A stretch of 64,000 nt of DNA from Flavilitoribacter nigricans DSM 23189 = NBRC 102662 (GCF_002646595.1 NZ_PDUD01000050.1:27175-91174); one strand, 5' to 3'. Shown: positions 32,840 through 42,802, counted from the stretch's first letter. Notes: a model not told the origin generated them from the letters alone. A program made the numbers and translations.

Positions 32840-33988
32840 ATGCCCGGCCTCTACCTGCATATACCATACTGTAAACAGGCCTGCCACTACTGTAATTTCC
32901 ACTTTTCCACTACCCTACACAATCGGGACAGCATGATCGATGCCATAGTGGAAGAGATGAAATTGCGCCGGGCAGATCTACCGGATCAACCCCTCCGATC
33001 CATCTATCTCGGTGGCGGTACACCCTCGCTGCTCTCCGGTGCCGAACTGGAGCGCATTTTCCGGCAGATCCACGAACTGTTCCAGGTTGACGATGAAGCG
33101 GAAGTCACCCTGGAAGCCAATCCGGACGATCTCAATCAGGATAAGATCAAACAACTGTGGGCATCTCCCATCAACCGCCTGAGTATTGGCATTCAGTCCT
33201 TTTCCGAAACCGATCTCCGGTTCATGAACCGGGCCCACAATGCCATCGAGGCCCGGGCCTGTATCGAATACGCCCAGGATGCGGGCTTTGAGAACCTCAG
33301 TATTGACCTGATCTACGGCGCTCCCACTACTTCGGACGAACAGTGGGCCCGCAATATCGAGATCGCGTTGGATTACGATATTCCGCACCTTTCCTGCTAT
33401 GCCCTTACTGTAGAACCCCGCACGGCACTGGCTCATTTCATTCAGAAAGGCAAGGTGAAAGATGTGGATGAAGAACAGACCGCCCGGCAGTTTGAATACC
33501 TCATTGCCGCCCTCCGTTCGGAAGGTTACGAGCACTACGAGATTTCCAATTTTGCCAAACCCGGCTGGCGCGCCAAGCACAACAGCAGTTACTGGCTGGG
33601 CAAACCCTACCTCGGGATCGGCCCCGCCGCCCACTCGTTTGACGGTGAGCGCACCCGCCGCTGGAACGTAGCCAACAATGCACGCTACATGAGCGGTATG
33701 GAACTCTGGAGTAACGATCCGGAGCAGATCCCACCGGACCTGATCGAATTCGAAGTGCTGACGGATGACCAGCGCTACAATGAATACGTAATGACGTCCC
33801 TACGTACTTCCTGGGGACTGGATCTGGATTACCTCCAAAATATCGGCGAGCAGTATCCCGACCATTTTTTGCAGAATGCCCAGGCCTATCTGGATGCCGG
33901 CCACCTTTCCCGCAAGGGCAACACTTTCCGACTGACCGAAGATGGCAAACTCCTGGCCGACCGGATCGCCATGGAGGTATTTGTGTAG
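32840..33988 (+). CDS. hemW: HemW-like radical SAM heme chaperone
   Basis: 382 residues. The radical SAM [4Fe-4S] motif C-x3-C-x2-C is Cys11-Cys15-Cys18 in YCKQACHYC. YLGGGTPSLL (SAM-binding GGG) and the C-terminal HemN-type domain (LEFEVLTDDQRYNEYVMTSLRTSWGLDL) follow. Often annotated as oxygen-independent coproporphyrinogen oxidase, but this short form lacks the HemN N-terminal extension and belongs with HemW, which binds heme and delivers it to respiratory enzymes. Cytosolic. It ends 14 bases from a convergent hydrolase gene. Confidence 0.9.
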   Translation: MPGLYLHIPYCKQACHYCNFHFSTTLHNRDSMIDAIVEEMKLRRADLPDQPLRSIYLGGGTPSLLSGAELERIFRQIHELFQVDDEAEVTLEANPDDLNQDKIKQLWASPINRLSIGIQSFSETDLRFMNRAHNAIEARACIEYAQDAGFENLSIDLIYGAPTTSDEQWARNIEIALDYDIPHLSCYALTVEPRTALAHFIQKGKVKDVDEEQTARQFEYLIAALRSEGYEHYEISNFAKPGWRAKHNSSYWLGKPYLGIGPAAHSFDGERTRRWNVANNARYMSGMELWSNDPEQIPPDLIEFEVLTDDQRYNEYVMTSLRTSWGLDLDYLQNIGEQYPDHFLQNAQAYLDAGHLSRKGNTFRLTEDGKLLADRIAMEVFV

Positions 33989-34002
33989 ATTATTCCCGCC
34001 CG

Positions 34003-34773
34003 TTATTCAGCCAGACTCTCATCGAAATAATCCATGACCTCCGCTAAGGCCCGGGCCGTGGGATGCCCCGCTTCGTCTACAAAATCGAGCGTAAGAATGG
34101 AGTGCCCCATTCCGGGCAGCGTGTGCAGGATGATCCGTTTTTTATCATCGGTATTGAAGGTGCGATCCAGTGCCTTCATTTTGCTGTTTCGGCACAGTAT
34201 ATCGCCGGCAAAGCGGCCGCAGTGCATCGGACCGAGGCGGTCCAGTCTTTCTTTGATCACCGCTATTTCCTCTTCGGAAAGCTGGAGCCTTCTCTGCAGC
34301 ACGAGAGGCACCGCCGGCTGACTGGCAAAACTGGCCAGTACCGCTTCGTCCGCCATCAGCGCGATGGCAAAATTGCCGGTCAGGCACATACCGATAGTAG
34401 CTACGCCTTTGGCACCGTGCTCCTCTTTGACCTTTTGGCAGAGTGCCTTCAACCAGTCTACCACCGGACTCGAACGCCCGGAAGCGAATAAATTGAACTC
34501 CTTTTGCATGCACATCACCCGCACGAAGTTTGCGGGCATATTGGTCGTACCGATCGCTCCGAACAAATGTGGTAAAAACACTTTATATCCCCGGGCCACA
34601 AATCTATCAGCGAGGGCCAGCGTTTCCTGCCCGATACCCGGTAGTTCCTGGATGAGGACCAGCAACTTTCCCGATCCCCGGCTGTACACATCGTGGGTGA
34701 CCTGATGGCCGCCCCGGACCGGTGCGGTAAAGCTATTTTTTTCGTATTGATCGATCTGGATGGGTTTGTTCAT
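34003..34773 (-). CDS. Dienelactone hydrolase-family protein
   Basis: 256 residues with an alpha/beta-hydrolase fold. The nucleophile elbow TIGMCLTGNFA carries Cys130, as in dienelactone hydrolase, and a catalytic His224 lies in GMGHSILTLDF. The opening LVLIQELPGIGQETLALADRFVARGYKVFLPHLFG is typical for the family. Substrate unknown; relatives open lactones or cleave esters. It shares the strand with the barstar gene 10 bases upstream, so the two are probably one operon. Cytosolic. Confidence 0.85.
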   Translation of the reverse strand: MNKPIQIDQYEKNSFTAPVRGGHQVTHDVYSRGSGKLLVLIQELPGIGQETLALADRFVARGYKVFLPHLFGAIGTTNMPANFVRVMCMQKEFNLFASGRSSPVVDWLKALCQKVKEEHGAKGVATIGMCLTGNFAIALMADEAVLASFASQPAVPLVLQRRLQLSEEEIAVIKERLDRLGPMHCGRFAGDILCRNSKMKALDRTFNTDDKKRIILHTLPGMGHSILTLDFVDEAGHPTARALAEVMDYFDESLAE

Positions 34774-34783
34774 CGGTTATGGT

Positions 34784-35074
34784 TTATTCTAATTTCAAGG
34801 TAAGCTTAGGGTTACTTTCGAATAGGTCCATAATGGCGTTCAGATTCCTGGGCCTAAGTTTTCGTTTACTGACTGCGGAATTTTGCCAGACCAGCGTAAA
34901 AGGCTCCTGATGATTAAGCAGGCCGTAACCTCCTTCCAGCGCATCTTCCAAAACGTCCCAATTGTCCAGTTCCAGTTCTGCACCAAATCCAAAGACCTCG
35001 CGTACGGTGGCGACGAAAGTCGGAATAGAACGGAAATCCCGACCATTTAGGTAAAAAACCTGTTCAAGTTTCAT
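34784..35074 (-). CDS. Barstar-family protein (orphan inhibitor)
   Basis: 96 residues matching the barstar (RNase inhibitor) fold: VFYLNGRDFRSIPTFVATVREVFGF and the acidic helix DNWDVLEDALEGGYG, which in barstar carries the residues that plug the barnase active site. No barnase-like RNase or polymorphic toxin is seen within the window, so it would be an orphan immunity protein, protecting against toxins from neighbours, or a repurposed regulator. It lies just upstream of the hydrolase gene on the same strand. Cytosolic. A long repeat-rich gap lies upstream. Confidence 0.85.
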   Translation of the reverse strand: MKLEQVFYLNGRDFRSIPTFVATVREVFGFGAELELDNWDVLEDALEGGYGLLNHQEPFTLVWQNSAVSKRKLRPRNLNAIMDLFESNPKLTLKLE

Positions 35075-35228
35075 TATGAATTGATCCTGATAGGGGCCGC
35101 ATTTGGCATCCGCAGGGAACTACTCAACCTGAATAAAAAACCGGGAGTGAGCGGCATGCCACCAATTGCAGCTCCAAGTTAGCAAATAATTTAGTTTATA
35201 CAAAAGGATCAGACAATGACATTGAACC

Positions 35229-35541
35229 TTAGCTCGACTTAGCATTTTCAATGATGGGGTTCAGCGCCCTCGCAAAGCTGTAAGCTAATTTTAAAACGTA
35301 CTATCGTCAACCGGATGTTTTAAGATCGCTCTTTGAATTTGCCGTCTCACTTGATGGAGGAACCCCATTTTATCTCCAGGGCGATGCTCTTATCCATGTA
35401 AGCGGCGTAGCAGCAAAAATATTTGTAGATCAGTAACGGGTTTTACATCGAAGGGCGTAGCCCTGGCCATGTATTAACCTGGAGTGTCCGTTTTCCTATT
35501 CTATTTACCCGACGCAACATAAAATGCTAAAGTGAGCTTAG
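35229..35541. repeat. Repeat-rich block of several inverted repeats
   Basis: About 310 non-coding bases upstream of the helicase. The outer arms (35229-35248 and 35521-35541) match at roughly 17 of 20 positions. ATGGGGTT/AACCCCAT (about 35254-35262 and 35361-35368) and a second inner pair (about 35377-35402 and 35447-35467, CCAGGGC...ATGTAA) lie inside. GGCGTAGCAGC and GGCGTAGCCC words resemble the core of the long palindromes at 16.4 and 45.8 kb. No gene is visible. Confidence 0.5.
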
Positions 35542-35663
35542 AGAGTGTTCGCGTCGGCAGGCTACGGTGAGTACCCACCTGCCGGCCCCAAACATCGGTT
35601 TAGGACCGGATAAAACCTAATACCTCGCAAAAAACGAGATCACCCGATGTCAAGTATTTCTCC

Positions 35664-35671
35664 TACCTTTG
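35664..35671 (+). promoter_or_regulatory. -7 box of the helicase gene
   Basis: TACCTTTG is a perfect TAnnTTTG box five bases before ATG 35677, implying a leaderless or nearly leaderless mRNA. It argues for ATG 35677 over the in-frame ATG 35647. Confidence 0.5.
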
Positions 35672-35676
35672 CGGCT

Positions 35677-36987
35677 ATGATCAGCGACATTAAGAATCAA
35701 AGAGAAATACTGGACAAACTGGGTATCGAACAGCTCAATCCGATGCAGGAAGAAGCCAAACTGGCCATTCATTCCCTGCCGGAAGTCGTGCTGCTCTCCC
35801 CTACCGGCACGGGTAAGACCCTGGCTTTTTTACTACCCATCATCGCCGAACTGGATCCCGACTGCGCCGAAGTACAGGCCCTCATTCTGGCCCCTTCCCG
35901 GGAACTCGCCATTCAGATCGAACAGGTCGCGCGGGACATGGGTACCGGGTATAAGATCAATGCCGTTTACGGTGGCCGCCGGGTATCGAAAGATAAACTG
36001 GACCTGCAACACACGCCGGCCATTCTGATCGGCACGCCGGGGCGGGTGGCCGATCATCTGCGCCGCGGTACGTTTACGGCAGAACGGATCCGTACACTGG
36101 TGCTGGATGAATTCGACAAATCCCTGGAGATCGGTTTCGAAGAGGAAATGTCCGAGATCATGTCTAACCTGCCGGAACTCGAAAAGAAGATCCTGACCTC
36201 CGCTACCCAAAAAGTGGAGATCCCGGATTTTGTCGGTCTGAAAAAACCGACTTATATCGACTATCTGGAAGACGGTATCGCCAAGCTTCAGATCAAAACC
36301 ATAATCTCCCCCGAAAAGGATAAGCTGGAAACATTGGGGAAAGCCCTGCGTCACCTCGGCAACCAACCGGGTATCGTATTTCTAAATTTCAAGGATTCCA
36401 TCCAGCGGGTTAGCGATTACCTGACCGAAAAGGGGATCCATCACGGTTGCTTTTACGGTGGCCTCGACCAGCTGGACCGGGAACGGGCCCTCATCAAATT
36501 TCGTAACGGCACCCACCAGCTCCTGCTGGCTACCGATCTTGCCGCCCGGGGCATCGACGTGCCGGAGATCAAATTCATCATCCATTACCACCTGCCACTG
36601 CGGGGCGAGGAATTCGTGCACCGCAACGGTCGTACCGCCCGCATGCACGAAGAGGGTACGGCCTATGTACTAAAGTGGGCCGAAGAAGAATTGCCCGACT
36701 TCATCCAGGATCCGGAAGTGGAAGAACTGGAAGAGGCACCGCTTCCCGATCCGTCGTCCTGGAAAACAGTATTTATTTCCGGCGGCCGCAAGGATAAGAT
36801 CTCTAAAGGCGACATCGCCGGTTTATTTTTCAAACAGGGCGAACTCAAGCACAACGAGGTCGGGACAATCGAACTGAAACAGGACTGTGCTTTTGCTGCC
36901 GTCAAAGCCGACCGGGTAGATCAGTTGATCCGGAAAGTGGACAACAGCCGGCTGAAACGTAAAAAAGTCCGCGTGACGGTCGTTTAG
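35677..36987 (+). CDS. DExD-box ATP-dependent RNA helicase (DbpA-like)
   Basis: 436 residues. Q-motif LNPMQEEA (about 20-27), P-loop SPTGTGKT (41-48), motif II as DEFD instead of the usual DEAD, motif III SAT and motif VI HRNGRTARM are in order. The last 75 residues (SWKTVFISGGRKDKISKGDIAGLFF onward) form a DbpA-type RNA-binding domain, which directs such helicases to structured RNA, in E. coli to 23S rRNA. It probably works in ribosome assembly or mRNA turnover. Start 35677 is chosen from the -7 box. Cytosolic. Confidence 0.92.
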   Translation: MISDIKNQREILDKLGIEQLNPMQEEAKLAIHSLPEVVLLSPTGTGKTLAFLLPIIAELDPDCAEVQALILAPSRELAIQIEQVARDMGTGYKINAVYGGRRVSKDKLDLQHTPAILIGTPGRVADHLRRGTFTAERIRTLVLDEFDKSLEIGFEEEMSEIMSNLPELEKKILTSATQKVEIPDFVGLKKPTYIDYLEDGIAKLQIKTIISPEKDKLETLGKALRHLGNQPGIVFLNFKDSIQRVSDYLTEKGIHHGCFYGGLDQLDRERALIKFRNGTHQLLLATDLAARGIDVPEIKFIIHYHLPLRGEEFVHRNGRTARMHEEGTAYVLKWAEEELPDFIQDPEVEELEEAPLPDPSSWKTVFISGGRKDKISKGDIAGLFFKQGELKHNEVGTIELKQDCAFAAVKADRVDQLIRKVDNSRLKRKKVRVTVV

Positions 36988-37445
36988 CAGAGCCTCGTGC
37001 CCAGAGGCTTTACCGGACTTTGTAATTTTTCCGCCATCTCCTCCTTTTGACAATTCTCCGACTAACTACCGGCCCTCCGCATTTGTTATACTTACCAAAT
37101 GTCCGGCAACCGGCTTTGGTATATCCGAAGATTAGACAGAAAATTTACTTGTCAACCGCATTAAAATTAGAGGTCGATAAAAAATTGTCTAGAATAGCAT
37201 ATAGAGCGGTGTTGCATTTTCCCTTGAGCCCAATTTATTGTAATGACATCTCGGTAGGCGGGCTGGGAAGCGGGCAAAATGGGGGGAGCCCAGACGGGTT
37301 CGTACCTCTCGGGAGCCGGATGAGTGGGAAGGATAATTTTGTCCGGCGTTTTGGGTACTTTTTTGCGCAAAAAGTACCGACAGAATTTAATTCGATTGTC
37401 CTGGACCTTTCACCGGATATTGCCCCCAAATCCCGACAGATGTCT
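36988..37445. other. Gap between helicase and CDF transporter genes
   Basis: About 460 bases without a supported gene. A weak AGCCTC/GAGGCT hairpin at 36991-37009 may be the helicase terminator. The middle is AT-rich. The right part holds the perfect hairpin at 37354-37378, listed separately, and the transporter promoter follows. Confidence 0.4.
37354..37378. repeat. Perfect GGTACTTTTT hairpin
   Basis: GGTACTTTTT (37354-37363) and its exact complement (37369-37378) flank the five-base loop TGCGC. In my recollection such GGTACTTTTT-GCGC-AAAAAGTACC hairpins are common between genes in Bacteroidota. Here it stands alone, about 70 bases before the CDF transporter promoter. It could be a bidirectional terminator or a repeat element. 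Confidence 0.6.
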
Positions 37446-37453
37446 TACTTTTG
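37446..37453 (+). promoter_or_regulatory. -7 box of the CDF transporter gene
   Basis: TACTTTTG is a perfect TAnnTTTG box 36 bases before ATG 37490, which supports that start over the in-frame ATG 37451. Confidence 0.5.
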
Positions 37454-37489
37454 GCCCCTCAAAAAGGGAGCGATCCGCACGATAAGCGT

Positions 37490-38365
37490 ATGAACGATAA
37501 CCGACAAAAGGCGATAAAGACCACCTACCTCAGCATTCTCGGGAATGCGCTGCTCGCGCTGGTCAAGGGATTTGCCGGGATTATCGGCAACTCCTACGCC
37601 CTGGTGGCCGATGCGATCGAATCCACAACGGACGTTTTTTCCTCTATTCTGGTTTTGATCGGGCTGAAATACGCTACCAAACCCGCCGACGAAAACCACC
37701 CCTACGGCCACGGCAAAGCCGAACCTCTCATTACTTTTGCCGTAGTGGGCTTTCTGGTTGTCTCCGCTACCATCATCGCCTACAAAAGCATTCAGAATAT
37801 TCAGACGCCGCACGAAATGCCCGAAAAATATACTCTCATCGTACTGGCCGCGGTCGTGATCATCAAGGAAGTTTTTTACCGGATCGTCAACCGGAGGGGG
37901 GAAGAGACCAAAAGTACATCCCTAAAAGCCGATGCCTGGCACCATCGCAGCGACGCGATCACTTCGCTCATGGCCTTCATTGGGATCTCGATCGCCATTT
38001 TCCTGGGGGACGGTTACGAAAATGCCGACGACTGGGCGGCGCTGTTCGCTTCGGGCTTCATCATCTACAACGCTTACCTGATCTTCCGGCCGGCCCTGGG
38101 CGAGATCATGGATGAACACCTGCACGATGACCTTGTGGAGCAGATCCGGGAAATTGCCGTCCAGGTGAAAGGAGTTGTGGATACGGAAAAATGTCACGTG
38201 CGCAAATCCGGACTCTTCTACCACGTTGATCTGCATCTGGTAGTCAATGGGAACCTCACCGTCAAACAGGGCCACGATATCGCCCACGATCTAAAACGGG
38301 AACTGCAGGAAAAACTTCCGGAGATCTCCGACGTGCTCATCCACGTGGAGCCGGATGAATATTAG
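37490..38365 (+). CDS. Cation diffusion facilitator metal transporter
   Basis: 291 residues from ATG 37490. Six membrane helices precede a cytosolic C-terminal domain (about 205-291). Helix II contains DAIESTTDVFSS and helix V HHRSDAITS, which give the HD-DD metal site typical of zinc/iron/manganese CDF exporters. The protein exchanges divalent metal for protons and removes excess metal from the cytosol. The C-terminal domain begins near LHDDLVEQIREIA and ends in IHVEPDEY. Single gene followed by GH15. Confidence 0.9.
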   Translation: MNDNRQKAIKTTYLSILGNALLALVKGFAGIIGNSYALVADAIESTTDVFSSILVLIGLKYATKPADENHPYGHGKAEPLITFAVVGFLVVSATIIAYKSIQNIQTPHEMPEKYTLIVLAAVVIIKEVFYRIVNRRGEETKSTSLKADAWHHRSDAITSLMAFIGISIAIFLGDGYENADDWAALFASGFIIYNAYLIFRPALGEIMDEHLHDDLVEQIREIAVQVKGVVDTEKCHVRKSGLFYHVDLHLVVNGNLTVKQGHDIAHDLKRELQEKLPEISDVLIHVEPDEY

Positions 38366-38462
38366 GGGTGTCTCGTTTGTGGGAAGCAAGCAGGAAATGT
38401 AAACTTTCAGGCGGTCCTCTTGTTTCCCTTCCGGAACATAAAACGACAAACACCATCTCTTC

Positions 38463-40289
38463 ATGTCATACCTGCCCATCGAAAGTTACGGCTTAATCGG
38501 AAATATGCGATCCGCCGCACTGGTGGGTACCAACGGTTCCATAGACTGGTTCTGTTTTCCCCACTTTGATTCTCCCAGTCTTTTCGCCGCTATGCTGGAT
38601 GATAAAAAAGGCGGGCACTTTCAGATCGAACCCGCTTCCGGCGAATACCACCCAAAACAATTTTACTGGCCGGATACCAATATCCTCATTACGCGTTTTC
38701 ATTGCCAAAACGGCATCGTGGAAGTAACGGATTTTATGCCGGTGGGCGAAGGCGTCCGGGACGAAAAGGACTACCATCTCATCCGGATCGTCAAGGGAAT
38801 CCACGGAAAAGTGAAGATGAAAATGACCTGCCGACCTGCATTTGATTACGCCCGGGCTACCCACGAGGTTTCCATCAACGATAAAGGAGCCAGCTTTCAC
38901 AATGACCAGTTGAGTATGGCGCTGTCCAGTTCCGTTCCGCTGAGTAGGGATGATCAGGCCGCTATCAGCGAATTTGCACTCCAACAGGAAGAAGTTGCCG
39001 TCTTTGTATTCCATAAGATCGGATCCGGAGAAGGTTGCTCCTTCCAGTTGTCAAGAGAAGAGGCGGAAGGATCTTTCCGAAATACGATCCGATTCTGGCG
39101 GGACTGGATCGCCCAGTCCCAATACAAAGGACGCTGGCGGGAGACCGTCAGCCGTTCGGCCCTTATTCTGAAATTGCTGACCTTTGAGCCCACCGGAGCG
39201 ATCGTAGCCGCTCCCACCTGCAGTCTGCCCGAACACATCGGCGGAGAACGCAACTGGGACTACCGCTACACCTGGGTGCGCGATGCCGCCTTTACCATCT
39301 ACGCCTTTATGCGGATCGGCTTCACCACCGAGGCGGCGCAGTTCATGAACTGGATCATGGAACGGTCCGACGGGCCGGATGATACCGGCGCCCTGCAGAT
39401 CATGTACGGCATCGATGGACGTAAAGACCTCTCCGAAGAGCATCTCGACCACCTGGAAGGCTATCGGGGATCTTCTCCGGTCCGGATCGGCAACGGAGCT
39501 TTCAATCAGTTGCAACTGGACATCTACGGCGAATTGATGGATTCCGTTTACCTCTATAACAAATACGGCTCACCGATCTCCTACGAACAGTGGCAGATCA
39601 TGACCAAGCATATCGAATGGGTCTGCCGAAACTGGCAAAAAGAGGATGAGGGGATCTGGGAAGTACGCAGCGGCCGGCAACATTTTGTCTATTCCAAAAT
39701 GATGTGCTGGGTAGCACTGGATCGGGCCATACGGCTGGCCCGGAAGCGCTCGCTACCCGCCGACCTCGCCCGCTGGACCGAAGTGCGCAACGACATTTAC
39801 CGGGAGATCATGGAAAAAGGCTGGAGCGATAAACTGCAGGCATTCGTACAGTACTACGACAGCGAAACCCTGGACGCCGCCAACCTGATGATGCCTCTGG
39901 TTTTCTTCCTATCTCCTACCGATCCCATGATGCTGAAGACTCTGGAGGCCAGCATGCAGTCTCCCGACCAGGGCGGTCTGCTCACCAATAGTCTGGTCTA
40001 CCGCTACAATAATCAGCACGTTTCGGATGGTCTGGATGGCAAAGAAGGCACGTTCAACATTTGTACCTTCTGGATGGTAGAAGCCCTGACCCGGGCCGGA
40101 AAAAATGATCCGAAGAAGCTGGAAGAGGCCCATCTGATGTTCGAGCAGATGCTGGGTTACGCCAATCATCTCGGCATTTTTTCCGAACAGATCGGGCTGC
40201 GGGGCGAAGCGCTGGGTAACACTCCCCAGGCCTTCACGCACCTCGCCCTGATCAGTGCCGCCTACAATCTGGATAAAGCCCTCGGATAG
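38463..40289 (+). CDS. Glycoside hydrolase family 15 protein
   Basis: 608 residues. The N-terminal beta-sandwich (about 1-220, [39 protein letters not shown]) and the (alpha/alpha)6 barrel ([18 protein letters not shown] onward) are those of bacterial glucoamylase/trehalase-like GH15 proteins. It has no signal peptide, so it is cytosolic and acts on internal alpha-glucans or trehalose, which fits storage or stress metabolism. Length is usual for the short bacterial group. The exact substrate (starch-like glucan versus trehalose) cannot be settled here. Confidence 0.9.
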   Translation: MSYLPIESYGLIGNMRSAALVGTNGSIDWFCFPHFDSPSLFAAMLDDKKGGHFQIEPASGEYHPKQFYWPDTNILITRFHCQNGIVEVTDFMPVGEGVRDEKDYHLIRIVKGIHGKVKMKMTCRPAFDYARATHEVSINDKGASFHNDQLSMALSSSVPLSRDDQAAISEFALQQEEVAVFVFHKIGSGEGCSFQLSREEAEGSFRNTIRFWRDWIAQSQYKGRWRETVSRSALILKLLTFEPTGAIVAAPTCSLPEHIGGERNWDYRYTWVRDAAFTIYAFMRIGFTTEAAQFMNWIMERSDGPDDTGALQIMYGIDGRKDLSEEHLDHLEGYRGSSPVRIGNGAFNQLQLDIYGELMDSVYLYNKYGSPISYEQWQIMTKHIEWVCRNWQKEDEGIWEVRSGRQHFVYSKMMCWVALDRAIRLARKRSLPADLARWTEVRNDIYREIMEKGWSDKLQAFVQYYDSETLDAANLMMPLVFFLSPTDPMMLKTLEASMQSPDQGGLLTNSLVYRYNNQHVSDGLDGKEGTFNICTFWMVEALTRAGKNDPKKLEEAHLMFEQMLGYANHLGIFSEQIGLRGEALGNTPQAFTHLALISAAYNLDKALG

Positions 40290-40291
40290 CT

Positions 40292-42547
40292 TTATAAATT
40301 TAACCAGTACGTGACTTTCGCCACCAGTGAGCGGTTACGCACGCCGAAGGGCTGGCGCGGGTCCGTCAGGTAATTATCCGTATACACCAGGAAAAAGTCG
40401 GACACCGGCTGGAAACGCCATTGAAAACGGGCGTTGATATTGAGATTATCCAGTTGATTATTGTATTGAATAAAAGTGGTCAGGAAGACCTTTTTGGAAA
40501 AGGTCAGGTCGATCCGTGGCCCCACCAGCCAGATACTCGCCGGCCGGAAGGGAGCATCCAGCTCCACGTAGTTGTAGCTGTAGTTAAGCGCGATGGCTCC
40601 GTAGGGCTGGTACCGGAAATTGAGACTGCCCCCCATTCCGGCAATAAATCCATTGTAGAACTGACCGATATTCGGTTCCAGCGTATAAAAGATCTTCTTG
40701 CGCTGATCGGACGTATATTCCCCGTTCAGGCTGAAAAAATGATAGTCGCTACCGGCCGGCAGCACTACTCCGTCCTCCTGCAGGCGGGTAGGATCGAAAT
40801 CCGCCAATAGAGTGAGGTCGTCTTCCTGCAGATTGATGGTCCCGCGCGTGTTGTTCTTGAACTGGAACTCCCAACTGATCTCCGTTTGTCTTTCGGACAG
40901 ACCGTATTCCGGAATGATGGTATTGCCGTCCTTGCCGATCTGCAGAAAAAAACGGGTATCCACATTGATGCTGTGTTGATTGAAGATGCCGCTTTTTGGG
41001 AAAAAGAAGAGTTGAAATTCCGGGCTCATCAGAATATAATCGCGACGGGGCACAAATCCGACCTCGGCGTCAAAACCATTGCCGACCACATTATGGGCCC
41101 ATTCCAGACGGTAGCGGCGGCGTTGGTATTCGATCTGGCCGCCCTGGGCAAACTGATGGTCCTGCTTGTCGGGCGTAAAAGCCCGGTGGTAATAGAACTT
41201 CCCTTTCCAGCGGTTATCGGGAGTTGCCAGTCGGTATTCCAGACCGGCCACCCTGTTGAAAGCACTGAAATCGCCCTGATAATCATCCTTATTGACGGCA
41301 GATTTATTGACAAATATGAAGGACAGGTTGGAACGGCTGTACACCTGCTGCTGCAAAGCGGCCACGGTGTAATTGAACGAAGGCAGGCCGCTCTGTTCCA
41401 GCGGAGCGCTTTGCATATTGAGCAGACCCACCCGTAAGCGCTCGTGCAGTTTACCGCTCAGCCGCGCACCGTAGTAGATCGGATTGAGTACATTGAGCCC
41501 GGTGCTTGTATCCACGGCGATCCCGATCCGCCGCGAGAAAAAGGGATTGTTCCGCGTCTGCCCGAAACTGCCGAACAGGTCCGCATTTTCCAGAAAGAAT
41601 TGCCGACGTTCCGGAAAGAAGACCTCAAATCGGTCCAGATTGGTCACCTGCTGATCGACTTCCACCTGGGAGAAATCCGGATTAACGGTCAGGTCCAGGT
41701 TGAGGGCCGAACTCAGCGCCACTTTGGCATCCCCGCCGATCCCCAGATTCCAGTCCGGTCGCTGCTCCGTAGGATCTTCAAAATCCCGGGCCATTCCCAC
41801 ATTGACGTAGGGAATGACGGAAATATTCGCGCCCGGTTTACGCAAAGGTTCGTCCCAGACGATGCGCCCCATAAATCCCAGGTCCATGGTCAGGAAATTG
41901 CGGGGGATTGGATGCCAGGTAGACCATTCGTTGTGTTGTGTATCGTTGCGGTAACAATTAAAGCGCCATTCGGTACTGCCCTCCTTGAACCGCAAAGTTT
42001 TGAAAGGAATGGCAAACTCCGCCGTCCAGTAACCCGGATGTTTTACAGCCTCTCCGTACCATTTGTTATCCCAGGAAGAAACAAAATCATTCCGGATGCG
42101 CCCACCGTTGGCGATCAGGGCTTCCCGTTGCACGCCGTAGGGATTCATCCCGAAAACGAAGGCGTTGTTCTGATCACTGTACGTATCGAAGACCAGGGTA
42201 ATGTTATCGGCGGCGGAAAAAGAATAGTCCCGTTTCAGGGAAGAGACCACGAATTCATCGCCGGTCGTCTCGCACCGGATACCCACGTAGAGGAACTGAT
42301 CATCGTAGGTCATGCGCAGTTCCGTCTGCCCCTTGGCCGAAGAGCTATCCATAGGGAAATACTGCCAGAAGGTGCCGGCCCTTTCCTGCTCCTGCCAGAC
42401 GGCATCGTTCAGCTCTCCGTCAATGAGGATCTTCTGCCCGGTGCGATGGATGTGAATGGTCGGTGTTTCCGCCGGCATTTCAAATTGGGCAAAAGCTGCC
42501 GCCTGACTGATCACCAGCCACATTAAGCTCAAGATTACGTTTTTCAT
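40292..42547 (-). CDS. DUF5916/CBM9-like outer-membrane beta-barrel protein
   Basis: 751 residues. A signal peptide (about 1-20) is followed by a CBM9-like beta-sandwich (IHIHRTGQKILIDGELNDAVWQEQ through the next 190 residues), then a DUF5916 region rich in amphipathic beta strands and Tyr/Phe, ending in a typical outer-membrane barrel strand (SLVAKVTYWLNL). The family is abundant in Bacteroidota; its function is unknown, though sugar or polymer binding at the surface is suspected from the CBM9-like part. Monocistronic, convergent with GH15 (2 bases apart). Confidence 0.88.
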   Translation of the reverse strand: MKNVILSLMWLVISQAAAFAQFEMPAETPTIHIHRTGQKILIDGELNDAVWQEQERAGTFWQYFPMDSSSAKGQTELRMTYDDQFLYVGIRCETTGDEFVVSSLKRDYSFSAADNITLVFDTYSDQNNAFVFGMNPYGVQREALIANGGRIRNDFVSSWDNKWYGEAVKHPGYWTAEFAIPFKTLRFKEGSTEWRFNCYRNDTQHNEWSTWHPIPRNFLTMDLGFMGRIVWDEPLRKPGANISVIPYVNVGMARDFEDPTEQRPDWNLGIGGDAKVALSSALNLDLTVNPDFSQVEVDQQVTNLDRFEVFFPERRQFFLENADLFGSFGQTRNNPFFSRRIGIAVDTSTGLNVLNPIYYGARLSGKLHERLRVGLLNMQSAPLEQSGLPSFNYTVAALQQQVYSRSNLSFIFVNKSAVNKDDYQGDFSAFNRVAGLEYRLATPDNRWKGKFYYHRAFTPDKQDHQFAQGGQIEYQRRRYRLEWAHNVVGNGFDAEVGFVPRRDYILMSPEFQLFFFPKSGIFNQHSINVDTRFFLQIGKDGNTIIPEYGLSERQTEISWEFQFKNNTRGTINLQEDDLTLLADFDPTRLQEDGVVLPAGSDYHFFSLNGEYTSDQRKKIFYTLEPNIGQFYNGFIAGMGGSLNFRYQPYGAIALNYSYNYVELDAPFRPASIWLVGPRIDLTFSKKVFLTTFIQYNNQLDNLNINARFQWRFQPVSDFFLVYTDNYLTDPRQPFGVRNRSLVAKVTYWLNL

Positions 42548-42802
42548 ACCAGTTTACTTCGCTATTCTTTAGGATAGCGGTTTAATATTAACAGATCCGT
42601 TGCGGCCAGGGCTTTATCGAAGTTTCGACCAACAAATTTAAAAACCTCTTAACCTACAGCTTGCGTTTTAGCGATAAATATTGCTTTATTTCGCAGTAAC
42701 CGGCTAGTCACCACACCAGTTTGCGGGTACTTCCCTGCGTAGGACGCAAGTGGCAGCGGCCGGCATTACCGCACAACGGATTTTATTGCAAAAGATCGGA
42801 AG

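Noticed and set aside
41444..42526. 360-codon plus-strand frame opposite the DUF5916 gene
   Set aside because: Shadow frame; composition follows the complementary codons of the real gene.
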